A stretch of DNA of 18,304 nucleotides from positions 1 through 18,304 of the forward strand of contig CAJTON010000012.1 in assembly GCA_910577605.1 (NCBI GenBank), written 5' to 3'. The number at the start of each line of letters is the position of its first letter. The first letter of the stretch is position 1. The translations under genes were made by a program, and so were the position numbers. This stretch comes from an uncultured Butyrivibrio sp. GTDB lineage: Bacteria; Bacillota; Clostridia; Lachnospirales; Lachnospiraceae. This document shows positions 8,201-16,896 of the stretch, piece by piece. Below the pieces are notes generated by a model. It saw nothing but the letters and a program-made list of their open reading frames with translations, had not been told where the DNA came from and did not search any database.

Positions 8201-9028
8201 TGCAAGACGGTTATTCCTGTTGATTATTCTTCTGTAAAGATCATTTAAATCGGAGGTGGCGAATCTTCCGCCATCCAGCTGGACCATAGGCCTTATATCC
8301 GGAGGAATGACCGGAACGACATCAAGTATCATCCATTCTGGTTTATTGCCGGATTCCCTGAAAGCCTCAACGACCTCAAGTCTCTTTATTATCCTTGCCT
8401 TTTTCTGTCCGGAGGCGTCTTTAAGCTCTGCTTTAAGCTCCTCCGAATCCTTTTCGAGATCTATTTTCTGAAGCAGTTCCTTTATGGATTCTGCTCCCAT
8501 TCCTGCCCTGAAGCTGTTGCCCCATTTTTCGACCGCGTCCGAATATTCCTTTTCTGAAAGCACCTGCTTCTCGGAAAGGTCGGTATCGCCCGCGTCAAGA
8601 ACTATATATGACGCAAAATAAAGCACTTTCTCAAGGGTTCTCGGCGAAATGTCAAGAATCAGTCCCATACGGCTAGGAATTCCCTTAAAATACCAGATAT
8701 GCGATACGGGTGCGGCAAGCTTTATATGCCCCATACGCTCCCTGCGCACGCTCGCCTTTGTGACCTCAACTCCGCAGCGGTCGCAGACAACGCCCTTGTA
8801 TCTCACCTTTTTATACTTACCGCAGTGACATTCCCAATCCTTGCTCGGTCCGAATATCTTTTCGCAGAAAAGACCGTCGCGCTCCGGCTTGAGCGTCCTG
8901 TAATTGATGGTCTCCGGCTTGAGGACCTCGCCGTATGACCAGTCAAGAATTTTCTCAGGGGACGCAAGCCCAATTTTGATTGAGTCAAATGTCATCGGCT
9001 GATATGTGTCATTATTAATCTCAGGCAT
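5210..9028 (-). CDS. rpoC: RNA polymerase subunit beta'
   Basis: This is the catalytic beta' subunit of RNA polymerase. The active-site motif NADFDGD is at 454-460 and carries the three Asp that bind catalytic magnesium. The N-terminal zinc site is Cys67, Cys69, Cys82 and Cys85. The second zinc site uses the Cys of REMDC and the three Cys of LTCKCHLGVCAKC. The bridge helix and trigger loop region (MADSGARGS through ISAHGARKGLSDTALRTADSGYLTRRL) is intact. At 1272 aa it is longer than many Firmicute beta' chains. The excess is at the C-terminus: the last 47 residues contain 24 Asp or Glu. The ATG at 9028 follows AAGGGAG. It starts 16 bp after the rpoB stop and ends before a strong terminator. 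Confidence 0.99.
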   Translation of the reverse strand: MPEINNDTYQPMTFDSIKIGLASPEKILDWSYGEVLKPETINYRTLKPERDGLFCEKIFGPSKDWECHCGKYKKVRYKGVVCDRCGVEVTKASVRRERMGHIKLAAPVSHIWYFKGIPSRMGLILDISPRTLEKVLYFASYIVLDAGDTDLSEKQVLSEKEYSDAVEKWGNSFRAGMGAESIKELLQKIDLEKDSEELKAELKDASGQKKARIIKRLEVVEAFRESGNKPEWMILDVVPVIPPDIRPMVQLDGGRFATSDLNDLYRRIINRNNRLARLMELGAPEIIVRNEKRMLQEAVDALIDNGRRGRPVTGPGNRALKSLSDMLKGKQGRFRQNLLGKRVDYSGRSVIVVGPELKIYQCGLPKEMAIELFKPFVMKELVANGTAHNIKNAKKMVERLETEVWDVLEDVIKEHPVMLNRAPTLHRLGIQAFEPILVEGKAIKLHPLVCTAFNADFDGDQMAVHLPLSVEAQAECRFLLLSPNNLLKPSDGGPVAVPSQDMVLGIYYLTMEKLANHEGNPEAAAVSDKVYTDMEEIKSELDNGALTADDWINFEDVTDGNRHVVCTVRDLFGHHFADINQAILAYENKQITLHQVVYVHRTVTMEDGTVVSGNVRTTLGRLIFNEIIPQDLGFIDRTDPEEALKYEIDFHVGKKGLKKILEKVINTHGATKTAEVLDAIKAMGYKYSTRAAMTVSISDMTVPAQKKQMIADAEATVEKITKNFRRGFITEEERYKEVVQTWFKTDNELTNALISGLDKYNNIFMMADSGARGSNQQIKQLAGMRGLMADTSGRTIELPIKSNFREGLDVLEYFISAHGARKGLSDTALRTADSGYLTRRLVDVSQELIIREMDCSEGKEIPGMTVEAFMDGKEEIESLKDRITGRYLAENITDPETGEVLIKKNHMITPKRAEIIGRLGLDKVKIRTVLTCKCHLGVCAKCYGANMATGQQVQVGEAVGIIAAQSIGEPGTQLTMRTFHAGGVAGDDITQGLPRVEELFEARKPKGLAIIAEFGGTARIVDTKKKREVVITDNEGNSKNYLIPYGSRIKIMDGDVLEAGDELTEGSVNPHDILKIKGVRAAQDYMLREVQRVYRLQGVEINDKHIEVIVRQMLKKIRIDDPGDSGYLPGINIDVLDFNETNEELTAKGLAPVEGTQIMLGITKAALATNSFLSAASFQETTKVLTEAAINGRIDPLIGLKENVLIGKLIPAGTGMKRYRSVVLDSDSDTAVEEEYSFAEEPEETDIPADIDDGFDDEEAEITEEEMEEITE

Positions 9029-9044
9029 CTTTTAGCTCTCCCTT

Positions 9045-12935
<3,891 letters not shown>

Positions 12936-12984
12936 TGACGTTTTCACCCCTAGCGCTTTCTAAATATTTAGCATTACCTTATGC

Positions 12985-13039
12985 GGCGCGAAAAGCGCCA
13001 AATAGCCCGCGGTACACGGAATACCGATAAAAAGGGCTA
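12985..13039 (-). promoter_or_regulatory. Two stem-loops in the rpoB leader
   Basis: In the transcript, TAGCCC (13039-13034) pairs with GGGCTA (13008-13003), with an inner stem CGGTA (13026-13022) and TACCG (13014-13010). Right after it GGCGC (12999-12995) pairs with GCGCC (12989-12985) around a 5-nt loop. Neither has a U-run, so they are not terminators. They lie in a leader of about 120 nt. Confidence 0.55.
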
Positions 13040-13063
13040 CTCCCACACAATAATGCATCGTCC

Positions 13064-13092
13064 ATAATATCACAAATGGAATAATTTGTCAA
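13064..13092 (-). promoter_or_regulatory. Sigma-A promoter for rpoB-rpoC
   Basis: On the minus strand TTGACA (13092-13087) and TATTAT (13069-13064) are 17 bp apart, and the -10 box is preceded by TGA, an extended -10. A/T tracts lie just upstream of the -35 box, as in an UP element. The predicted start is near 13057. Confidence 0.88.
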
Positions 13093-13123
13093 CGGTTAAT
13101 TTTGAGAAATTTTTTGAATTTTT

Positions 13124-13168
13124 GAAAGGAAATAGAAGCCCCGGATACGCATAGCGCGTGCCGGGGCT
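13124..13168 (-). terminator. Intrinsic terminator after rplL
   Basis: AGCCCCGG (13168-13161 in minus sense) pairs with CCGGGGCT (13144-13137), and ACGC/GCGT pair inside the loop. The minus strand then reads TCTATTTCCTTTC. It lies 33 bp after the rplL stop and 45 bp before the rpoB -35 box, so it separates rplJ-rplL from rpoB-rpoC. Confidence 0.85.
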
Positions 13169-13200
13169 GCCTGTTCTGCTTTAGAAAAAATATGTCCGAA

Positions 13201-13566
13201 TTACTTAAGCTCGACTTTAGCGCCTTCAGCCTCAAGTTTCTTCTTAATCTCCTCTGCCTCTTCCTTAGCCGCAGCTTCCTTAACGGTCTTAGGAGCGCCG
13301 TCAACGAGATCTTTTGCTTCCTTAAGACCAAGTCCGGTGATCTCACGAACAACCTTGATGACCTTAACCTTTGCCTCGCCTGCCTCAACAAGAACAACGT
13401 CAAATTCGGTCTTCTCCTCTTCGGCTGCTGCCGCGCCGCCTGCTGCCGCAACTACAACGCCCGCTGCCGCTGATACTCCGAACTCTTCCTCGCAAGCCTT
13501 AACAAGATCATTTAATTCCAATACTGATAAACCTTTGATTACTTCAATAATTTCCTGAGTTGTCAT
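13201..13566 (-). CDS. rplL: 50S ribosomal protein L7/L12
   Basis: L7/L12 is the multicopy acidic protein of the ribosomal stalk that recruits and activates the translation GTPases. The product is 121 aa. The N-terminal dimerisation and L10-binding helices (about 1-33) are followed by an Ala/Gly/Val-rich hinge (about 34-50). The C-terminal factor-binding domain contains KVKVIKVVREITGLGLKEAKDLV. The ATG at 13566 is preceded by GGAGG. It lies 46 bp after rplJ in the same transcript, so L10 feedback also sets its amount. Stop TAA, then a strong terminator. Confidence 0.99.
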   Translation of the reverse strand: MTTQEIIEVIKGLSVLELNDLVKACEEEFGVSAAAGVVVAAAGGAAAAEEEKTEFDVVLVEAGEAKVKVIKVVREITGLGLKEAKDLVDGAPKTVKEAAAKEEAEEIKKKLEAEGAKVELK

Positions 13567-13612
13567 TTTAATTCTCCTCCATAAATTTTTAAATATTTAG
13601 TAAAAATAATTT

Positions 13613-14107
13613 CTAAGCCTCTGCTTCTTTCTGCTCCGCGATCTGCTTGATAACGCGCGCAAAATTGGTGATAGGCGACTGAATGCTTCCAAGGAATTTG
13701 GAGATAAGCTCGTCTCTCGACGGGATCGTCGCGATAACGGTGATTCCCTTCTTATCATAGTAAGTTCCTTCAACCACGCCTGATTTAAGCTCCAACGCCT
13801 CCGCCTTCTTAGCGAAATCATAAAGATTCCTTGCGGGAGCCGTAGCGTCCTCCTTGGAAATCGCGATTGCGGTAGGACCTTCAAGGTCTGCGCCGAGCGC
13901 CTCAAATTCGGTTCCTTCAATCGCGCGCTTGATCATTGTATTCTTGTAAACCTTATATACAACGCCTGCGGCTCTCATTTTACGGCGAAGTTCCGTATCC
14001 TGCTCAACCGTAAGTCCGCGGTAATCCGCAAGCACGGCGGCCTTAGCGTCTTTAAGGTTCTCAATGATTTCATCAACGATAGGTTTTTTGATCTCAACCT
14101 TTGCCAT
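13613..14107 (-). CDS. rplJ: 50S ribosomal protein L10
   Basis: L10 anchors L7/L12 dimers to 23S rRNA at the stalk base. The product is 164 aa, starting MAKVEIKKPIVDEIIENL, with the family segment VLADYRGLTVEQDTELRRKMR near residue 30. The ATG at 14107 is preceded by AAGGAGGA. The frame stays open upstream to 14248, but that extension has no ribosome binding site and overlaps the leader terminator, so it is not coding. The stop is TAG. The long leader carries an L10-type binding site and attenuator, so the gene is expected to be autoregulated by L10 with L7/L12, as known in other bacteria. Confidence 0.98.
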   Translation of the reverse strand: MAKVEIKKPIVDEIIENLKDAKAAVLADYRGLTVEQDTELRRKMRAAGVVYKVYKNTMIKRAIEGTEFEALGADLEGPTAIAISKEDATAPARNLYDFAKKAEALELKSGVVEGTYYDKKGITVIATIPSRDELISKFLGSIQSPITNFARVIKQIAEQKEAEA

Positions 14108-14180
14108 GAGTAGTTCCTCCTTATAGAATATTCGGGCAATCAAGCAGAGAATATTCATCTTCTCCTGCTCGCCGCACACT

Positions 14181-14217
14181 CCATGCGCCGCTTTGGCGGC
14201 ATATTTCCTCTGCATGG
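14181..14217 (-). promoter_or_regulatory. Strong hairpin between the L10 attenuator and rplJ
   Basis: CCATGC (14217-14212 in minus sense) pairs with GCATGG (14186-14181), and GCCGC (14200-14196) pairs with GCGGC (14191-14187) around a 4-nt loop. An 11-nt bulge lies on the 5' side only. No U-run follows. It lies downstream of the attenuator, so only transcripts that read through would carry it. Its role is unknown. Confidence 0.6.
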
Positions 14218-14227
14218 GGCTGTGCAT

Positions 14228-14259
14228 AAAAATGCCTCCCGCAGACATACGGGAGACAT
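14228..14259 (-). terminator. Attenuator terminator in the rplJ leader
   Basis: CTCCCG (14255-14250 in minus sense) pairs with CGGGAG (14241-14236). The stem extends by three more pairs beyond a single mismatch, has an 8-nt loop and is followed by five T (14232-14228). It lies 120 bp before the rplJ start codon, inside the leader, which fits control by premature termination. Confidence 0.85.
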
Positions 14260-14367
14260 CAAAAAGCGCATTTAAATACTCTTATCTTCATTCTCCTCGG
14301 CAGGCGTTGTCTTCTTATGCCTCGCGGCACCTGCTGTCTACGGCGGCGGTCAGTTTCCCGACCGGCA
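14260..14367 (-). ncRNA. L10-type ribosomal protein leader RNA
   Basis: This fills most of the 302-bp space between rplA and rplJ. From the predicted 5' end there is a 5-bp hairpin (14364-14360 with 14351-14347). Next comes the segment beginning GTAGACAGCAGG. There GCAGGTG (14334-14328) pairs with CGCCTGC (14306-14300), and the stem encloses a small TGCC/GGCA hairpin capped by a GCGA tetraloop. A purine-rich stretch precedes the attenuator. The sequence and layout match the L10 leader family known from many bacteria, where L10 with L7/L12 binds the mRNA. Assignment rests on pattern recognition without a covariance search. Confidence 0.8.
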
Positions 14368-14373
14368 GATGTT

Positions 14374-14402
14374 ATAATAACATCCTGATTTATTTTTGTC
14401 AA
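14374..14402 (-). promoter_or_regulatory. Sigma-A promoter for rplJ-rplL
   Basis: On the minus strand TTGACA (14402-14397) and TATTAT (14379-14374) are 17 bp apart, with TGT before the -10 box (extended -10). It starts 7 bp after the rplA stop codon. The -10 box sits in the centre of a perfect 17-bp dyad (14368-14384). The predicted start is near 14367. Confidence 0.88.
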
Positions 14403-14409
14403 CAGTCAA

Positions 14410-15105
14410 TTATCCGAGATATTTGACCGTGTCAACCTTCACTCCGGGACCCATCGTAGAGGTAAGGGTGATGTTCTTGATATACTGACCCTTGACCGCC
14501 GACGGCTTAGCCTTGACGATCACGTCCATAATAGCCTTGAAGTTCTCGGCAAGCTGCTCCTCGCTGAAAGAAACCTTTCCTACGGGAACATGAACGATAT
14601 TGGTCTTGTCAAGTCTGTACTCGATCTTACCTGCCTTGATATCGGCGATAGCCTTGGCAACGTCCATAGTTACCGTTCCCGCCTTGGGGTTAGGCATAAG
14701 ACCCTTAGGTCCGAGCACACGTCCGAGACGTCCGACAACGCCCATCATATCGGGAGTAGCAACGACAACGTCAAACTCAAACCATCCGTCGTTCTGGATC
14801 TTGGGAATAAGCTCCTCGCCGCCTACATAATCTGCTCCGGCTGCCTCTGCCTCGGTCGCCTTTGCGCCCTTGGCAAAAACAAGGACTCTTACGGTCTTTC
14901 CGGTTCCGTGAGGAAGAACTACGGCGCCGCGGATCTGCTGGTCTGCGTGACGTCCGTCACAGCCTGTTCTTATGTGAGCCTCAACCGTTTCGTCAAATTT
15001 TGCGGTGGACGCCTTCTTAACCAATGCCACGGCGTCCTCTGCGCTGTAAAGAGTTGCGCGGTCTATCAATTTTGCCGCTTCAACATATTTTTTGCCTCTT
15101 TTCAT
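14410..15105 (-). CDS. rplA: 50S ribosomal protein L1
   Basis: L1 binds the mobile L1 stalk of 23S rRNA and helps release deacylated tRNA from the E site. In many bacteria it also represses its own operon by binding mRNA that mimics that site. The product is 231 aa, the usual length, with MKRGKKYVEAAKLID at the N-terminus and the family signature DMMGVVGRLGRVLGPKGLMPNPKAGTV in mid-protein. The ATG at 15105 is preceded by AGGAGG. A hairpin resembling the L1 stalk ends only 1-2 nt before that site, so L1 binding there should block its own translation (inference). It lies 62 bp after rplK. Stop TAA. Confidence 0.99.
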   Translation of the reverse strand: MKRGKKYVEAAKLIDRATLYSAEDAVALVKKASTAKFDETVEAHIRTGCDGRHADQQIRGAVVLPHGTGKTVRVLVFAKGAKATEAEAAGADYVGGEELIPKIQNDGWFEFDVVVATPDMMGVVGRLGRVLGPKGLMPNPKAGTVTMDVAKAIADIKAGKIEYRLDKTNIVHVPVGKVSFSEEQLAENFKAIMDVIVKAKPSAVKGQYIKNITLTSTMGPGVKVDTVKYLG

Positions 15106-15120
15106 TAATAAAACCTCCTA

Positions 15121-15148
15121 GTGGTATTTGCGGGGTCTGCCCTCCCAC
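15121..15148 (-). promoter_or_regulatory. L1-stalk-like operator hairpin before rplA (copy 1)
   Basis: In mRNA sense the element is GTGGGAGGG, a 5-nt loop (CAGAC), then CCCGCAAATACCAC. GTGG pairs with CCAC, and GGG with CCC, leaving an asymmetric internal loop of GA opposite GCAAATA. GTGGGAG and AAATACCAC, as I remember the sequence, match the two strands of the L1 stalk in E. coli 23S rRNA. The rplA ribosome binding site follows almost directly. A near-identical copy lies before rplK. Confidence 0.8.
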
Positions 15149-15167
15149 AATTTGCTTACTGTTTCTC

Positions 15168-15593
15168 TTATTCCTCAACTGTGATTCCCATACTTCTTGC
15201 TGTTCCGGCAATCATGCTCATTGCCGCCTCAAGCGACGCCGCGTTCAGATCGGGCATCTTGGTCTCTGCAATTTTCTGAAGATCTGCCTTGGAAATCTTT
15301 GCAACCTTTGTCTTGTTCGGTACTGCCGAACCCGACTTGATGTTGCATGCCTTCTTAAGAAGAACAGCCGCAGGCGGAGTCTTTGTTATAAAACTGAAGC
15401 TTCTGTCTGCATAAACAGTGATGACTACGGGGATAACCGTATCTCCCATGTCCGCTGTCTTGGCGTTGAACTGCTTTGTGAATTCAACGATGTTTACGCC
15501 GTGTTGTCCGAGTGCCGGACCTACGGGCGGAGCCGGTGTTGCTTTGCCGGCAGGAATCTGTAATTTGATATAACCTGTTACTTTTTTTGCCAT
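15168..15593 (-). CDS. rplK: 50S ribosomal protein L11
   Basis: L11 forms part of the GTPase-associated centre of the 50S subunit with 23S rRNA helices 43-44. It is needed for stringent-response signalling through RelA-type enzymes and is the thiostrepton site. The product is 141 aa. The N-terminal PPVGPALGQHGVNI is the family signature, and the RNA-binding C-terminal domain ends in SMGITVEE. I chose the ATG at 15593 because AGGAGG lies 8 nt upstream; an in-frame GTG at 15602 overlaps that site. It follows nusG by 96 bp, a spacer that holds an L1-type operator hairpin. Stop TAA. Confidence 0.99.
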   Translation of the reverse strand: MAKKVTGYIKLQIPAGKATPAPPVGPALGQHGVNIVEFTKQFNAKTADMGDTVIPVVITVYADRSFSFITKTPPAAVLLKKACNIKSGSAVPNKTKVAKISKADLQKIAETKMPDLNAASLEAAMSMIAGTARSMGITVEE

Positions 15594-15615
15594 CTTTGGC
15601 ACCTCCTAAAATAAT

Positions 15616-15643
15616 GTGGTATTTGCGGGAATTACCCTCCCAC
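15616..15643 (-). promoter_or_regulatory. L1-stalk-like operator hairpin before rplK (copy 2)
   Basis: In mRNA sense it reads GTGGGAGGG, loop TAATT, then CCCGCAAATACCAC. It is identical to the copy before rplA at every stem and internal-loop position, and differs only in four of the five apical loop bases. That pattern implies selection on an RNA fold. It lies 9 nt before the rplK AGGAGG site, the place where L1 repression acts in E. coli. Confidence 0.82.
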
Positions 15644-15689
15644 GCCCGTCAGATTTCCGCAGAGCGAAAACCGTAAGGGTATGCATATT

Positions 15690-16220
15690 TTACATATGCC
15701 GTATTTCATTGAAGTTAAGCTCGACAGGAGTCTCGCGACCGAACATATCGACCGTTATCGTGACCGTCTGCTTTCCTTCATTAATACTCTTGATAACGCC
15801 AACCGTATTTTCCCATACGCCCGATATCGCCACGATAGTATCTCCGACCTTGTAATCGACTGTAACCTTTCTGGCGTTTATTCCGAGATTCTTCATCTCG
15901 TCGTCCGTAAGCGGCACCGGCTTTGAACCGGGACCGACGAATCCCGTAACACCTCTTGTGTTGCGGACAACATACCATGTGTCGTCGTTCATAAACATAT
16001 GAATGAGCACATATCCCGGAAATATTTTCTTCTGAACCTGTTTCTTGGCGCCCGTCTTGGTTATCTCGATAACCGTCTCAAGCGGCACCGAAACCTCAAG
16101 TATCTGATCCTGAAGGTTTCTGTTCTCGATAGTCTTCTCAATGTTGGCTTTTACCTTGTTCTCGTAGCCGGAATATGTGTGGACCACATACCAGCTGGCT
16201 CCTGACATTTCCTCTGACAT
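15690..16220 (-). CDS. nusG: Transcription elongation/termination factor NusG
   Basis: NusG binds elongating RNA polymerase and modulates pausing and termination; its KOW domain contacts partners such as Rho or ribosomal protein S10 in other bacteria. The product is 176 aa. The NGN domain starts WYVVHTYSGYENKVKANI (about 10-27) and contains KKIFPGYVLIHM. A KOW domain lies at about 122-157 (DYKVGDTIVAISGVWENTVGVIKSI). The ATG at 16220 follows GGAAGGTG at close spacing; a second ATG at 16208 has a poorer site. It lies 19 bp after secE in the same transcript. Stop TAA. Confidence 0.98.
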   Translation of the reverse strand: MSEEMSGASWYVVHTYSGYENKVKANIEKTIENRNLQDQILEVSVPLETVIEITKTGAKKQVQKKIFPGYVLIHMFMNDDTWYVVRNTRGVTGFVGPGSKPVPLTDDEMKNLGINARKVTVDYKVGDTIVAISGVWENTVGVIKSINEGKQTVTITVDMFGRETPVELNFNEIRHM

Positions 16221-16239
16221 CTAAGCACCTTCCCGAATC

Positions 16240-16530
16240 TTATTTTGTTATCACCAGATCAAGTCCGAACTGGATCACCAGATCGACCAGGGTAATAACC
16301 ACTCCCAGAACGACCGAATAGATCAAAACGACTCCGGTCTGTTTGAGCAGCGACTGGCGGCTGGGCCAGATGATCTTCTTAAATTCAGCCTTTATCTGCG
16401 AAAAAAATCCTTCCTTGCCCGACTTGGCCTTAGCTTTTACGGGCTTGGCGGTTTTCGCGTCCATATCCGCAACGGACACATCGTCGATCGACGTGCTTGC
16501 GTCTTTGAGTTCCTTCTCTGAATCACTCAT
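16240..16530 (-). CDS. secE: Preprotein translocase subunit SecE
   Basis: SecE clamps the SecY channel in the cytoplasmic membrane. I start it at the ATG at 16530 (MSDSEKELKD), because GGAGGT lies 7 nt before it and inside any longer reading from the ATG at 16545; this gives 96 aa. A charged, Lys/Ala-rich N-terminal half is followed by the amphipathic family motif FFSQIKAEFKKIIWPSRQSLL. One membrane helix follows (about GVVLIYSVVLGVVITLVDLV). One helix is the usual short form outside Gammaproteobacteria. It lies between rpmG (44 bp) and nusG (19 bp), the standard order. Confidence 0.97.
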   Translation of the reverse strand: MSDSEKELKDASTSIDDVSVADMDAKTAKPVKAKAKSGKEGFFSQIKAEFKKIIWPSRQSLLKQTGVVLIYSVVLGVVITLVDLVIQFGLDLVITK

Positions 16531-16574
16531 TTTACCGACCTCCATACTAAACTGATACTGTTCCCCGACAGTAA

Positions 16575-16724
16575 TTATTTGGTTTCTTTATGCAGTGTAT
16601 GGGTCTTGCAGAACTTGCAGTATTTCTTTGTTTCCATTCTGTCTGCATGGGTCTTCTTGTCCTTCGTCATGTTGTAATTACGCTGCTTGCATTCGGTGCA
16701 AGCCAATGTGATCTTGACACGCAT
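16575..16724 (-). CDS. rpmG: 50S ribosomal protein L33 (zinc-ribbon form)
   Basis: This 49-aa protein is below the size cut of many gene finders. It starts MRVKITLACTECKQRNY and ends HTLHKETK, with the family pattern throughout. Cys9, Cys12, Cys36 and Cys39 form a complete zinc ribbon, so this is the zinc-binding paralogue type; bacteria with several L33 genes often swap in a zinc-free form under zinc limitation. The ATG at 16724 is preceded by GGAGGT. It is the first gene of the rpmG-secE-nusG-rplK-rplA transcript. Stop TAA. Confidence 0.97.
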   Translation of the reverse strand: MRVKITLACTECKQRNYNMTKDKKTHADRMETKKYCKFCKTHTLHKETK

Positions 16725-16770
16725 ATCCTGTACCTCCAAATTATTTTTCGCGATCTATTTTTCAGAGCAT

Positions 16771-16800
16771 AAAAAAAAAGCCCTTACTTCCCGTAGCTTT
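16771..16800 (-). terminator. Terminator-like hairpin at the start of the rpmG transcript
   Basis: In minus sense AAAGC (16800-16796) pairs with GCTTT (16781-16777), and TAC (16795-16793) with GTA (16787-16785), around the loop GGGAA with a 3-nt bulge. Nine T follow (16779-16771). The predicted start of promoter 1 is at about 16797, so the hairpin is at the very 5' end. It may instead stop transcripts arriving from the transporter gene. Confidence 0.5.
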
Positions 16801-16830
16801 CCTACTATAACACAGGCAAAGACGGGAAGT
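16786..16830. repeat. 9-bp inverted repeat flanking the rpmG promoter core
   Basis: ACTTCCCGT (16786-16794) and ACGGGAAGT (16822-16830) are perfect inverted copies separated by 27 bp. One arm overlaps the -35 box, the other lies at the transcription start and inside the terminator-like hairpin. It could be a pair of operator half-sites, or a stem formed only in read-through RNA from the upstream gene. Confidence 0.6.
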
Positions 16831-16833
16831 CAA
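16804..16833 (-). promoter_or_regulatory. Sigma-A promoter for rpmG-secE-nusG-rplK-rplA
   Basis: On the minus strand TTGACT (16833-16828) and TATAGT (16809-16804) are 18 bp apart, with TGT before the -10 box (extended -10). An A/T-rich stretch lies just upstream of the -35 box. The predicted start is near 16797. Confidence 0.75.
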
Positions 16834-16896
16834 CACTTTTTTATATTTATTCCGTAAAAAATACGTTATCCTTATTGCTAAAGCCGCTGACTGCGC

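Noticed and set aside
12936..12947. GTG start for rpoB four codons upstream
   Set aside because: It overlaps the GGGGTG that best serves as ribosome binding site for the ATG at 12935.
14108..14248. Longer start for rplJ adding 47 residues
   Set aside because: The extension covers the attenuator and a strong hairpin and lacks a ribosome binding site; the ATG at 14107 has AAGGAGGA and matches the family N-terminus.
15594..15602. GTG start for rplK three codons upstream
   Set aside because: The GTG is part of the AGGAGGTG ribosome binding site; MAKKVTGYIK from the ATG is the normal L11 start.
16531..16545. ATG start for secE five codons upstream
   Set aside because: That ATG immediately precedes GGAGGT, which is correctly spaced for the ATG at 16530, and it has no site of its own.
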